Below, piece after piece: positions 9,817 to 21,002 of a DNA stretch of 64,000 nucleotides. The notes below the pieces were generated by a model that was not told where the DNA came from, did not search any database, and saw only the letters and a program-made list of their open reading frames with translations. The stretch lies in contig JAWQUS010000002.1 in NCBI GenBank assembly GCA_036365455.1, forward strand, positions 6,262,001-6,326,000, in the 5' to 3' direction. Position 1 is the stretch's first letter; the number at the start of each line of letters is the position of its first letter. The DNA is from Macrosoma leucophasiata. Its lineage: Eukaryota > Arthropoda > Insecta > Lepidoptera > Hedylidae. A program made the position numbers and the translations under genes.

Positions 9817-12234
9817 TTTAAAAATAACTTTCCAAAATATCCAAAGCGTAGGAAATAAGCTTCACTTACTAGAACGCTTTTTGGATAGCTCTTTAACAGA
9901 TGTTCTGTTCCTGTCCGAATCATGGAAAAATAAAACTTTCTCGAGTCTATAACAATGCCTGGGTATAAAATTGCATCCATTTTCTGCCGAAGTAACCACG
10001 AAGATGGAGGTGTGTGTACTTTTGTAAAAGACGACTTAGAATATATTTAAAGGAAAGATCTCAACGACTACTCCATAGAGTTTATCATAGAAATAAGCGC
10101 AATTGAAGTTACTCAATTGAATTGTATCTTTATAGGACTGTATAGACCTGATCGACACATTGATATTTTCTATGAACAGATGGGGAAAGTATTATATAAG
10201 CTAAATACAAAAAACATAAATAAACATGTTAAAACATAAACAAAACAATCGGAGGATTTTCTTAATATAATGAGATCATATAACTTTGAATTACTTATAC
10301 ATGAACCCACTAGGGTCACAAAATCCACGTCAACTTGCATAGATTTACTCTTTACAAACTATAGATCACCCATAAATAAAGTCTGCGACCAAGATTTCGG
10401 TCTTTCTGATCACAAGGGCATAAACGTTGAAATAGATGCAAACAAATTACGCTTAAAAATAAATGATAAAAAATGTGGTACGCACAAAAAAGGATATTCA
10501 CAAAAAATAAAATAATGGCATTTAAAAAATCAAAATAACGAAACTATTGATTGTCCATTATTTCCGCTATATCAAATTTATTTAATGAGTATTTTTCACA
10601 ACCATAGGTATAAATCCAAACCAAAATAAAACAAAACCTACAGGTCATCCTGTACAAAATTCACCAACAAGTTCATTGTACTTACGTCCAGTAGATGAGA
10701 AAGAAATATTCAAAATTATTAGTAAAATGAAAAATAAACACAGCTGTGGCATAGATGAAATCCCGCAGTCCCTTCTCAAAGAATGTGCGCAAGAACTGTG
10801 TAGCTCACTCACATTTTTGACTAACCAGAGTTTTGAGGATGGTACCTTTCCAGATCGCCTAAAAATATCACTAATAAAACCATTACATAAGAAAGGCGAT
10901 ATTACATAATCATACAAATTACAGGCCAATAGCTATACTTCCCACATTCTCCAAAGTATTAGAGAGAGCCATTTGTAATCAACTCTATAGTTTTTTGGAA
11001 AGGTATGACATACTCGACGATAGTTAAAACGGGTTTAGAAAAGCAAAATCTACTACATTAGCTGTATTTAAATATGTTCAAACGGCACTTCAACACATAA
11101 ATGAGAAAAAACATGTATTTGGATTATTACTTGATATGACAAAAGCGTATGATAAGGTTCTTTACAATATATTACTCGACAAATTATACGGCTCAGGTAT
11201 ACGAGGTACTGCATATCAGTGGTTTAAATCATATTTAGAAAACAGATCGCAGATCGTACAGATTGAAAACTTCGACGCAAACAATAATGAAATAACCATA
11301 GTAAGATCCAGGGAGTACAGTATGTGTTGCTCTATCCCACAAGGAAGCGTGCTAGGATGTATACTGTTTTTAATTTATATTCATGATTTGCCCTAAATCT
11401 ATAAAAATTGAAATAACCCTGCCTGTCATGTTCGCGGATGATTTATCCATACTCTTGAAATTACAAGATCATAATAATATTAACTCCGTACTTCTGAATA
11501 CTCTGGAAACAGTTACGCATTGGCTCCAGGATCAGAACCTCGAGATAAATCATAAAAAAACAAAATTAATACAATTCAGATCCTATAAAGCACCTACTCT
11601 TGCGGTGAATACGTCTTTTCAAAATACAACACTAGAAACAGTAGAGTCTGTAAACTTATTAGGCATACATTTGGAATCACATATAAATTGGAAAACTCAT
11701 ATTCATCACATAAAATCCAAATTGTCTAAATTTATATATGCTCTTTTTCAACTCAAATGTAGTACAAACACAAAAACTGCTCTATCTGCCTATTACGCAT
11801 ACGCATATTCACAACTGAGATACGGAGTGATGCTATGGGGAAATAGTGTAAATATGAACGAATTATTTATTTTGCAGAAGAAATGTGTAAGAATTCTATA
11901 TCAATTAGATAATCGTACCAGCTGCAGACCCTACTTTCAAAAACATAAATTGTTAACCCTTCCATTGATATACATTTATGAAATCTGTATGTTTGCATTT
12001 AAAAATATGAACCATTTCACAAAAGTTGAACAGCTACATAATATTAATACGCGGAAAAAAGAAAGATTATACTTACCTCCTTCCAGAATAAAAATGCTCG
12101 GCCAAAGTCCATACCATATGGTAGTAAAAATATTTAACAAATTACATAAAGGAATCCAACAACAATCTAATTTGACGTCTTTTCAAAATACAGTGAAGGA
12201 GGTTTTTGATATCAAAGTGCTTCTATTCCGTTGA
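9815..12234 (+). pseudogene. LINE-1 ORF2 (endonuclease-reverse transcriptase)
   Basis: AP-type endonuclease start FQNIQSVGNKLHLLERFL with DVLFLSESW, then GLYRPDRHIDIFYEQ, and a C-terminal endonuclease piece with FELLIHEPTR, CIDLLFTN and LSDHKGINVEI. Reverse transcriptase pieces follow: SCGIDEIPQSLLKECAQE, LIKPLHKKGD, LLLDMTKAYDKVLYN, CSIPQGSVLG and the catalytic FADD at about 11434-11445. The C-terminal region runs intact to the stop ending at 12234. Lesions seen: TAA at 9950 with a frame change, TAA at 10048, TAA at 10237 with loss of the endonuclease mid-section, a frameshift near 10910, TAA at 11025 where a Gln codon is usual before NGFR, and a single-base frameshift near 11394. It would nick target DNA and reverse-transcribe element RNA if whole. 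It is dead. ORF2 starts where ORF1 stops. Confidence 0.9.
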
Positions 12235-12546
12235 AGAATACTTGGATACTAATAAATTTTATTAATATTGAAATGTTAGACTTAATACATGGTACCTTGT
12301 ATTTATAAAGAAAATTTCCGATTCAAATTTCACAATACATTATTAAAATAAGAATGTTCCATTAAGTTAATGATTATTCTAATTAATCAAAAAACGAATA
12401 AAACAAACATTTAAAAATCGCTAGATATAATCAAATAAGTTTTTATCAATATGACGATCTGTACATTGTGTAAAAATTATATAGATTCCTGCCCGAAGTC
12501 AAATTTTTCTTTCCGTTTTTTCTTTAATTTCTTATTATATAGCAAT

Positions 12547-12713
12547 TGTAAATTAAAATAATTATGTTATGTATAAAATAAGACATTTAATAAATATTAT
12601 ATTAATTTATAAATTAAAATCATTATGTTATGTATACAATAAGACATTTAATAAATATTATATTAATTTGTAAATTAAAATCATTATGTTATGTATAAAA
12701 TAAGACATTTAAA
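12547..12713 (+). repeat. Three ~61-bp tandem units in LINE-1 3' UTR
   Basis: Unit contains AAATTAAAATCATTATGTTA followed by TGTATAAAATAAGACATTTA and ATAAATATTATATTAATTT. Near-identical repeats suggest recent expansion relative to the decayed ORFs. Confidence 0.85.
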
Positions 12714-12865
12714 TATGACAATGTGTAAAAATGTAATGTGTATGAATTATTTAAAATTTTTATGAAATTTTGCAGTGCCAGAAAATGACAACTAAGTATT
12801 ACTACAACCTACTTTAAGACCTTTATGTATCTACTTTGTTAGCAAATAAATGACTATGACTAGAT

Positions 12866-13212
12866 CGCGCGCGATGCAGCGTGCATGGCCCCGCGGGTGG
12901 TGTAGATCGGAAGCGATCTACTCGGTTAAGCGATACGGGCGCGGTCGGGTGTGTGATTGGTGCCCGCTAGTGGCAAATTAAAAATGCGCGTTTCCGTGCT
13001 TCGGAGGGCACGTTAAGCTGTCAATCCCGGTTGCTTTCGATAGCTAGCAGTCGTGAAACCTTGTCGGAGACCTTATGAGCGGTTTGAAAACATCCAACAG
13101 CGGTTTAGCCACTAACCCTTAACTCCACCAACCCGCATGGTGGCAGGGCTCCTCCCAAGAAAGGGAGAGATTCGTGCCCAGCAGTGAGACGTATCAATGG
13201 TTGCCATTATTA
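12866..13212 (+). mobile_element. D element, near full length
   Basis: Begins near GCATGGCCCCGCGGGTGG, with GTAGATCGGAAGCGATCTAC (a palindromic core), GGGCGCGGTCGGGTGTGTGA, TGCTTCGGAGGGCACGTTAA, GATAGCTAGCAGTCGTGAAA and ends AGTGAGACGTATCAATGGTT before GCCATTATTATT. No coding capacity. Inserted immediately downstream of LINE-1. Confidence 0.85.
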
Positions 13213-14418
13213 TTTATAATTATACAGATAGGGTCTCCTGAAAATGTACTGTGTATTATAAATATTAGTTCTCATATAAGTGAAATTAACTTTTTGTGAA
13301 CCGGGGAACCCCAGATCGTTTTACCCGCTAAGCTATCAGTCTTCTAAGAAGTCAAATTTCCTTATTGCCTACCTTTTTTATTGAGACCATCTTTGACTGA
13401 CGATATTGCGATACCTACACGTATACAACAAAAACCTCTTAGGATTGTACGTATAAAAGTTTTTTCTACCCAGATGTGGGCGGAAAAAGCTACTCATTTA
13501 TAGTCTGTGCGAATACCGTGAAAGTTGGGACCAATGAATATAAATTATCTGTTTGGGGCGTATTTTGAGATACGAGTAGGTACCTATGTCATAAAAAGAG
13601 CTCAAATAGGGTGTGATATTTGATTTTCGAGAATTTTAATTAAGGCTAAGTTCACGTTTCAGTTATGCCTAGTCGTTTTTAAATTAAGATCAGATCGTCA
13701 AGAAATACGTTTTTTAAAATTTCGATCTTTTTTTAAAGTGGCCTCTTAATTTTGTTTCGGTAATATATTTAAAAAATTCACAATTTTTGACGATATAGGG
13801 AGGGTCGGTTTGGCTATATGAAAGAAAGAAAAAAGAAAGAAATATATTTATTCACTTGACAACACACAACATACATAATACTCTTAACAAGAAAAGAGAA
13901 AAAAAATCATTAAAATAAATATAAATAGAGACAACTAATTTAAACAAACTTAAAAGGTGTGGTCATGTGAAGCCAGGAAAAATGGCACCCATTTCAGGTA
14001 TTTGTTGCAGCAAGAGCTGCAACATATGGGAGGGCAGGTTGGTTCTAGGACGAAGTTGGTACCTATAGGTACCTACTTATGGCACCGGTCATTCTTTCCT
14101 GTAAATTGCGATATTTTTTATCTCTAGAGAGGGGCAGCTGTCCCTCCTGCCACCCCCTGGCGACGCCCATGGATACTTCACTCAAATAATAAATCTGTTA
14201 TCAACAATTCCCAAAAACATCGTTCAACAATGTCATCGGATATATTTTTTTAATTAAAAAGGAACCCCTGCAGAGATATCTGATATAAAAGTTAGAGACA
14301 ATTTCATTTTTCTCTGCCCCAAGGGGAAAATCGATTATATTCAAAATTAGGTGCGTTGTGTTCCTGAGTTTTGTAATATTTGTTGCAAACTGATGTATGC
14401 AATGTTATGTTTTTTTAA
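13213..14418. other. No gene; tRNA-like patch and retroelement tail
   Basis: 13296-13345 resembles a tRNA-like SINE head in minus orientation (GAACCCCAGATCG...TACCCGCTAAGC). From 13818 a GAAAGAAAGAAATATATTTA tract precedes TTCACTTGACAACAC, which in minus orientation looks like an A-rich retroelement 3' end (compare 35.13 kb). The rest is unassigned. Confidence 0.45.
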
Positions 14419-14420
14419 AT

Positions 14421-14648
14421 TTTTTTTTATGTAATGAAAGCGGCAAACAGGCATGCAGTTCATATTGATGTTAAGTGATAACTGCAGCCTATAGACATCC
14501 ACACAAAGACCATGGTCAAAATGCAGATGCGTTACCACTCCTGAGGCCTAAGGTGTTATGCCTCTGTGCCGGAAATTACAGAGCCGTACATTACCACCTG
14601 ACCGGAACACGATAGTGCTGAACTCTACCATTTAGCGGCAAGTATATT
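14421..14648 (-). mobile_element. E element, truncated (left of inverted pair)
   Basis: Young-subfamily copy with its poly(A) side at the left (poly-T then ATGTAATGAAAGCGGCAAAC) and truncated after TTTAGCGGCAAGTATATT. Faces the next copy across 88 bp. Confidence 0.9.
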
Positions 14649-14736
14649 CATTTGCTTTTTGTTTAATTAATCTTACATTATATTTACAATCAACCGAACA
14701 ATGGCGGTCAAACCAATCCAAAAGGCCGGTAGTTTT

Positions 14737-14959
14737 ACTGGTGGTAGAGCTCTAGTGACGGAGCTCGCGGGCGGAGGCACCACCGCATTACCTAATATAC
14801 TTGCCGCTAAATGGTAGTGTTCAGTACTATCGTGTTCCGGTCAGGTGGTAATGTACGGCTCTGTAATTTCCGGCACAGAGGCATAACACCTCATGCCTCA
14901 GAAGTTGCAGCGCATCTGCAATTTGCATACTTGTTCGCCACTTCCATTACATAAAAAAA
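14737..14959 (+). mobile_element. E element (right of inverted pair)
   Basis: Starts precisely at ACTGGTGGTAGAGCTCTAGT and ends ...CCACTTCCATTACATAAAAAAAG. An internal deletion removes part of the GACCTTGGTCTTTGTG to CACTTAACATC region. With the preceding copy it forms a large imperfect inverted repeat. The spacer contains CGAACAATGGCGGTCAAACC, also present in the repeat at 4.45 kb. Confidence 0.9.
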
Positions 14960-15394
14960 GACCGCGGTTGGGAGCTGATCGGGTGCCAGTTGGCTGTAAT
15001 GAGCTATAACCTTAAATATCATAAAGGACTCTATTTGTATAAATATTTATTTATCTTCGAAATATTCAGGGTCCCATCAATACTAAGAAAAGTCACTTCT
15101 GAAAAGATTTAGTTGGTAAATTGAAATCTCACCCGCCATTTCAAAAACATCCGAGCTCTAAAATATTTCACATTAATTTTCAACCGATAAATAATTAAAA
15201 TAACTCCCACCACGGATAATACACTCGCCTGAAATTATCCGTTGATTACAAGTATCTTTACACACAAACATGTATGTAAAATCAAAGTGTCTGTCTGTTG
15301 TTTGGATATGAAAATATCTTTAGTCAAGTTTGTGAGGTTATTGTAGCTCAAAAACTTGATTGAGAAAATGTTTGTCAATCTCTATAGGTTGCAG

Positions 15395-15902
15395 TCAAAG
15401 ATATTAGAGGAATTAGATTGCTAATACGCACCGGCCGCTGAGAGTTCGTTTAGACTCGCGGACGGTCAGGTGACCGTTCCCGCTCACGCGTCAAGAATCA
15501 TCCATTTATTGTGCATCCGCCCGCCGTTCGCACCCTTAGTGAGAAAAAACCGTTAAAAATGCCAAATTGTTCAGTATTTTGGTATACCTATATGGTCCAT
15601 TATCAAATATATCGTGTCAAAACATGAGTACTGCCAGCTAAGTCATTGACACGGAAAACGACGGACACCTCGATTTTGTAGTATAATCACGTCGTTATAC
15701 TCGCGTACGAACTGTTAATATGCCATTTTTGTGACGTTTTGTGGCGCGATCAAACACTAATCAGATGAAGTCAAGTGTGCTTGCCTCGCGCCTAATTGGA
15801 GTACATTTTCGCGACAAGATAAGCTCCTCCCACTTACAATGGTTGAAGCAGTTTTCATAGAAAAGCGTGTGTATTGTCAATCTATTCTTATAATATCTTT
15901 GG
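15395..15902. mobile_element. 508-bp non-autonomous DNA element
   Basis: Terminal inverted repeats of ~40 bp: TCAAAGATATTAGAGGAATT...AGATTGCTAATACGC at the left and the complementary GCGTGTGTATTGTCAATCTA...TAATATCTTTGG at the right. It is flanked by TTGCAG on both sides (15389-15394 and 15903-15908), possibly GGTTGCAG as an 8-bp duplication. The interior is G+C-richer with no frame, so it depends on a transposase elsewhere. The superfamily is undetermined. Confidence 0.8.
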
Positions 15903-16044
15903 TTGCAGTATTAACTTACCATCTACGTAAACTGCATGCGTTTTTTTGCGGCCATCATCACATTAAAATAAAACTGTTTTTTATGTCATGAAGTGGCATA
16001 CAAGCATACAGTTTATAGTGGTGGTAAGCGATTATATAACCTAC

Positions 16045-16270
16045 AAACGACCCGGTTAGTCCAGCGGCGTGAGATGACCGTTTGATTCGAATGGTCGCGG
16101 GTTCGATCCCCGCACCGGGACAAATATTTGATTGGCCTACAGATATTTATTTCGGGTCTGGGTGTTTGTGTATGTGTTGTATGTGTACAATGGCACCCAC
16201 GACACAGGTTTATTGGCACCTACTGTGGGGCTGTGAGTGTAAGCGTATTTTTTTTTTTTTTATTTTATTT
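16045..16270 (+). mobile_element. SINE-A, full length
   Basis: tRNA-like head AACGACCCGGTTAGTCCAGC with box B GGTCGCGGGTTCGATCCCCG, then CTACAGATATTTATTTCGGG, GTGTTTGTGTATGTGTTG, GGCACCCACGACACAGGTTT, GCTGTGAGTGTAAGCG and a T-rich tail. This layout matches Bm1-like lepidopteran SINEs in general terms. Confidence 0.85.
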
Positions 16271-16405
16271 ATTAAACATCTACATTCAAATACAGATTTC
16301 TACATAGATGTAATCGTGCCTCTGTACCAGAAATGATAGGTCCGTACCACCTGTCCAGAATACGATGGCAATGAACACTACCATTTAGCACCAAGAAGAT
16401 TAGGT

Positions 16406-16700
16406 TAACTGCCTCAATAGCCTAGTGGAAGCAGGCCACTACTACTACACTGGGGTCCCGGGTTCGATTCCCGGGTCGGGCGATATTAAAGATAACGGTG
16501 TAAAATCCTTAATCTCTGGTTCTATTGGCATTTTTCCATGTTTTGTAAGTTTCCCAGTACCTCAAAGTTTACTAATGTGCCCGTAGATGTCAATAGGCTC
16601 GCCACCTATTACATGGGCTAAAACGTAACCGGCGAATCGTAGGTGTTTGCATGTATGATTGAATGCATGCATTGACCTCTGCCTACCCCTTCGGGGATTT
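16406..16700 (+). mobile_element. SINE-B with 9-bp target duplication
   Basis: Full SINE-B (CTGCCTCAATAGCCTAGTGG head, GGTTCGATTCCCGGGTCG box B, CCCTTCGGGGATTT end) bounded by AGATTAGGT at 16397-16405 and again at 16701-16709. The duplicated bases belong to the host E element, confirming an insertion. Confidence 0.9.
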
Positions 16701-16824
16701 AGATTAGGTAATGCGGTGCCTACGCCCGCCATCTCCGTCACTGAACACGGCCGTTTAGCGGCAGATATATTGAGTAAAGTATAGCTTACACCCTCGAACT
16801 CCGACTTTGAAACTCTACCAGCAT

Positions 16825-17279
16825 AATTTTCTTATTATCATATCATCTTGATAAAAAAAAATAAACATCATGAAAAAATCTAATATTTCGTTATCACCAC
16901 AGACGAAAAAGCTGCTAGAGCTTAATGGCATATTTTTAAGCTGAGTATTTGTATATAGACGTACAAACATTTCGTATTTCCTGTTCCTAATGAGACCCAA
17001 GTTTAATTGTAAAAGTTTATTCTACATTCTCGTAATACGGTACACTGTGCGCAGAGCCGCGGTATACAATACGCATATGTTTACGTCATCTCCGGGAATC
17101 TCGTATATTAACCCCGCTGCAGCCTCATTTCCGGAATTCTTTTCAAAGCCCTACGCGCCTTCAAGTATTTTAATTAGTGAACCGTTTTCTTCCTAAGGCA
17201 TCAGCATTGGCATAGCATAATTTTATGAAACACTAGCGATGGACCGCGAGTTCGTTTGTACTGGTTGGAAGGCAGACGG
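16825..17279. other. No gene seen
   Basis: A 68-codon frame at 16990-17196 and its neighbours have no recognisable motifs, and no splice signals support them. Confidence 0.5.
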
Positions 17280-17286
17280 ATTGAAT

Positions 17287-17570
17287 TTTTCTTTTTATAT
17301 AATGGAAGTGGCGAACAAGCATGCAGTTCACATTGAAGTTAAGTGATGACTGCAGCCTATAGACCCACACAGAGACCAGAGGTCAAAATGCAGATGCGTT
17401 ACCACTTCTGAGGCCTAAGGTGTTATGCCTCTGTGCCGGAAATCACAGGGCCGTACATTACCACCTGAACGGAACACGATAGTGCTGAACACTGCCATTT
17501 AGCGGCAAGTAAATTAGCTAATGCGGTGGGGCCCGCGAGCTCCGTCACTGGAGCTCTACCACCAGTAAAA
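17287..17570 (-). mobile_element. E element with 7-bp target duplication
   Basis: Nearly full young copy flanked by ATTGAAT at 17280-17286 and 17571-17577, which fixes the element as running from the TTTTTCTTTTTATATAATGG tract to ACCAGTAAAA. A 7-bp duplication plus a poly(A) tract supports target-primed retroposition. Confidence 0.9.
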
Positions 17571-17617
17571 ATTGAATGCATGTATGGTTTTTTGTGATGT
17601 ACTTCTTTCACAAATCT

Positions 17618-17812
17618 TCTTTATATATGAAAATGAATGTTTGTCTGTGTGTCCCTTATAGAATCGTAAATTACGCATTTGATCATGTGATGATCTTTAG
17701 CAAAGTTGTTGTACATGAGCCCACGAAGGTTTCTGAGTTGACAAATTCGACAGATGGCGCTACTGTCATTTTTAGTTGGTGGCGTAAAAACGCGCGCATG
17801 TTACAGCTAGTT
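17618..17812 (-). mobile_element. F-type non-LTR tail, uninterrupted copy
   Basis: Minus-orientation copy of the tail at 52.96-53.49 kb: reverse complement shares AGCGCCATCTGTC, CCTTCGTGGGCTCATG and CATCACATGATCAAATGCGT followed directly by AATTTACGATTC. It keeps the empty target site for the LINE fragment found at 53.10 kb. Confidence 0.8.
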
Positions 17813-18340
17813 TGAAATAAATAAATAATGAGATTAATAACTCATAGGGGACCTACCTGCCCTTTAATTGGATTGCAGCCCGTGAAATATCCTGTCTGTT
17901 TTCTTTTTAAGTCTTAAAATATATTATAATCGACAAGAAAAAATATTTACGTAGAAATTGGTTTGAGGCAATTTCTTTAAATTGAACATGTTTTTATTTC
18001 GATCCCCTGAAGTTTCCTGTTCTGGTTCAAACTTCGAGATAAAATATGGATAAAATATTCTTGTTAGGAAATCCGACGTTTCGGTCAATATTTCAAATCA
18101 ATTAAGGAACACTTTGAACGACATCAAAAAGGAAGAAGTTCAAAGTTCGACGGTGTGTATGTCTGTTTATTTTATACAACATTATCATCATCATCATTTC
18201 AGCCAATAGACGTCCACTGCTGAACAAAGGCCTCCCCCAAAGAGTGCCACAACGAACGGTCCTGGGCCGCCCTCATCCATCGAGTTATAATCTTAATACA
18301 TGAACTAAAATTACATGTTTATCTATTTAATATATTTACT
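17813..18340. other. No gene; tail repeat at 18.18-18.29 kb
   Basis: 18178-18285 carries ATCATCATCATCATTTCAGC and AGACGTCCACTGCTGAACAA-AGGCCTCCCCCAAAGAG, a widespread lepidopteran dispersed repeat often found at retroelement 3' ends. The rest is unassigned and A+T-rich. Confidence 0.6.
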
Positions 18341-18344
18341 TAAG

Positions 18345-18840
18345 AAATAAGTTGTCCTCAATTTGTAGGGACAGTACGCACACCATATGCATTTTTTTTT
18401 TTTTTTTTTATGTTATTGAAGTGGCAAACAAGCATGCAGCTCACATTGATGTTAAGTGATGACTGCAGCCTATAGACACCCACACAATGACCAAGGTCAA
18501 AATGCAAATGCGTTACCACTCCTGAGGCCTAAGGTGTTATGCCTCTGTGCCGGAAATTACAGGGCCGTACATTACCACCTGACCGGAACACGATAGTGCT
18601 GAACACTACCATTTAGCGGCAAGTAAATCAGGTAATGCGGTGGTGCCTACGCCCGCGAGCTCCGTCACTGGAGCTCTACCACCAGTAGAACATACTTACC
18701 ATACCTCTTATCTTTGGTTACACTTACAACACGAACCTAATCACACACGCACACTGTTGCAATGTGATGTAGTGCAACCTGCATACTCTTATTTAACACT
18801 CGCTAGTAATAAAATTATTTGCCACTATTTTATTTCTTAA
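18345..18840 (-). repeat. Dispersed repeat split by an E element
   Basis: Flanks of the E copy at 18393-18690 join to match the repeat at 1775-2030 in reverse (GTTGTCCTCA, GTGCGCACACC, ACTTACCATA, TTTAACACTCGCTAGTAAT). The intact paralogue reads GGTAAGTATGCATAGGGTG, showing that the E insertion gained at most a CAT duplication. Confidence 0.8.
18393..18690 (-). mobile_element. E element, full-length young copy
   Basis: Long poly-T (about 18 T) at the poly(A) end, then ATGTTATTGAAGTGGCAAAC, GCAGCCTATAGACACCC, CTGTGCCGGAAATTACAGGG, AACACGATAGTGCTGAACAC and GGAGCTCTACCACCAGTAGA. The 66-codon frame over its end is not a gene. Confidence 0.95.
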
Positions 18841-18853
18841 ATTATCTTCTTAT

Positions 18854-19275
18854 CTATATATAAAAATCAATTGCTGTTCGTTAGTCTCGCTAACACTCGA
18901 GCACGGCTGATTTGGCTAATTTTGGTTTTGAACGATTTTTGGAAGTCCAGGGAAGGTTTAAAAGGTAAGAAAATATGAAAAAATTGATGGGAAATAGTAA
19001 AAACCACAATGTTATATTCTCATACAAATAGTCCGTATCTATCAAACCTTTGACACATTATTTCATTGTGAGTCAATACGAAGTTTGCCGGGTCAACTAG
19101 TGTATATAGGTATGTAAAAATCAATTGCTGTTCGTTAGTCTCGCTAAGACTCGAGAACGATTTGGCTAATTTTGGTTTTGAATGATTTTTGGAAGTCCAG
19201 GGAATGTGTTTAAAGGGTAAGAAAATATGAAGAAATTGAAGGGAAATAGCTATTTTATTTTCCCTTACAAATTAT
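18854..19275 (-). mobile_element. Two tandem F-family tails
   Basis: Two minus-orientation copies, 18854-19101 and 19108-19275, both starting TCAATTGCTGTTCGTTAGTC and containing GATTTTTGGAAGTCCAGGGA. The first runs to GAAGTTTGCCGGGTCAACTA, the proper element end; the second is cut short. Confidence 0.75.
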
Positions 19276-19339
19276 ACAGTACATCACTTTTTACGTACTG
19301 TTAAATAAATTCAACTGCTTTCTACACGCAGCGATTTAG

Positions 19340-20100
19340 CGAAAAACGTTCCCGAGTGAAAATGAAGGCAAAAGGTTGTTCGTCAGTTTCCAATTTTCAA
19401 CCATCGCTAGCAATTCTGCGGCAAGCCCCAGAGATTCGAATCCTGTACTCTCACTAACGAGGACCATTCCATTTGCATTCTCTGTTCGGCAATGGTAAAT
19501 TTACATTCTTTTTAATAAATAATAAAAACAATAAGCGATCAGATTTTAACACATCCTTGTGCTTAGGCCATCGACCACACACACAACACAGCAGCCTTTT
19601 GTTACAAAAAAAAATTGAAAGAAATAAATTAAATGTCTCCACGCTGATTGTATTTCGCAGTACTGTAATTGAAAAATCCACCAAAGTTTAAAAAGGACAC
19701 ACATCATTCCCAACAAAGTGGTCCTAAGTGAAAATTAAGGTGGAAGCTCGTCAGTTTCCAATTTTAAACCATCGCTTTCAATTTCCGGGGCATGCTCTCG
19801 AGGTTCGACTCCTGTACTCTCACTAATGAGGGCTGTTTCATTTGCATTCTATGTTCGGTCACGGTTAATTTACACTTTTCCAATAAATAATTTAAAAAAT
19901 GATAAGCCATCGGGTCTTAACTCATTCTAAAATTCTAATGCCCTGGTCTTGCAAAATTAATTTGGATTATACGAGTATAAATTACATTTCACCATATTTT
20001 ACCTTGCTGCAATTGAAAGCTCCACCAAAGTTTAAAAGTACACAATCTGTAAAGCCAATCACGCCGATTTGCAGCAAAGTGGTCCGAAGTGAAAATTAAT
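19340..20100 (+). repeat. ~350-370 bp unit repeated twice in tandem
   Basis: Units begin near 19360 and 19732. Shared blocks: GTCAGTTTCCAATTTT-AACC, ATCGCT, GATTCGAATCCTGTACTCTC / GGTTCGACTCCTGTACTCTC, TTTCATTTGCATTCT and CACCAAAGTTTAAAA. The GGTTCGANTCC patch resembles a tRNA box B, so it may be SINE-related. Further copies are at 21.0 and 22.1 kb. Confidence 0.7.
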
Positions 20101-20406
20101 AAACAAAAATAATAATAAATAAAATCGTTTATTGATTTCTCTCTCACACAGAAAAATACATAATCAGATCTTAAACTAAGTATTACAAGCATGGGTAGGT
20201 GTATCTGTGTGAGAGACTGGTATCTGCACTAGGGGTACCTGTATCACAGATTACCAGCCTCTCCTAACTCTAGATAAGCAAGAGCTCAAGTAAGTATAAC
20301 TACTTGTTGATTTGTAATGCGATGTGTGAGATATAAGGAGAGACTTATAAATATAAATAAAGGGATTAAATAAGTAAGCTTAAGTTTGTAATCGTGCGCG
20401 TATGAG

Positions 20407-20409
<3 letters not shown>

Positions 20410-20483
<74 letters not shown>

Positions 20484-20540
20484 TTATGTATGCGTGTGTG
20501 TGTGTGTGTGTGAGTGTGGGTGTGTGTGTGTAAGAGTGTA
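20410..20540 (+). repeat. (TG)n microsatellite
   Basis: More than 110 bp of TG repeats with GAGAG and TATG interruptions. It produces spurious valine/cysteine-rich frames. Confidence 0.98.
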
Positions 20541-21000
20541 CGTATCTGCTGTGTATGTGTATGCTGTGCTATCTTTACGAGATTGCAATATAATCATATA
20601 TATTTTTTTTTACATAGATATATATAGTAGATATGTATTATTATTTTTTTTTAATATTTAGGAAGGTACAAGTATAAAATTTTCAGTTTCCTCATAACTT
20701 AGAGATTTAAGCCAAACAGATATAATCTTTTTACAACGATATTTTGGCAGTGAATATATATTTATGTAATTTCTGGTTCACTTTATTGTATAAGAATCTG
20801 CCCAGAAATCCAAAAATTCTACCAGAAAAAGCAGTTGACCATTAGTTAAAAATTGCTTTGTCAGTTTTATATAGTAGCCATTTTTTAGGCCGCAGAGGGT
20901 CATAAGGCAGAATGGAATGATGTCTCATTATAACATTTAGGACAAATAATTGACGCACCGTCAGAACGTCAGAGAGTTGATACCTCTTCGTTGGATCCTT
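20541..21000. other. No gene seen
   Basis: A+T-rich, no recognised repeat or frame. T-runs near 20605 and 20645. Confidence 0.5.
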
Positions 21001-21002
21001 GG

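Larger units (their letters stand above)
8750..12862 (+). mobile_element. LINE-1: decayed non-LTR retrotransposon
   Basis: Two-ORF non-LTR retrotransposon of the CR1/Jockey type. ORF1 (about 8899-9816) precedes ORF2 (about 9815-12234), whose remains show endonuclease and reverse-transcriptase motifs. The 3' UTR includes three ~61 bp tandem units (12547-12713) and a SINE-C tail fragment (12489-12537), and the element ends near AGCAAATAAATGACTATGAC. The 5' limit is not defined and I found no clear target-site duplication. A D element begins directly after the 3' end. Several stops and frameshifts make it inactive. Confidence 0.85.
15976..16824 (-). mobile_element. Old E element split by SINE-A and SINE-B
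   Basis: Three segments of one diverged E copy: 15976-16044 (poly-T, TTATGTCATGAAGTGGCATA), about 16271-16405 (CTACATAGATGTAATCG, ACCATTTAGCACCAAGA) and 16701-16824 (AGATTAGGTAATGCGGTGCC to CTACCAGC). The order and orientation are preserved, so both SINEs arrived after this copy. Confidence 0.8.

Noticed and set aside
14421..14959. A single ~540-bp foldback transposon
   Set aside because: The two halves are independently truncated E copies with different internal deletions; the spacer matches another repeat.
20458..20661. Cys/Val-rich 67-codon frame
   Set aside because: Translation of the (TG)n microsatellite.
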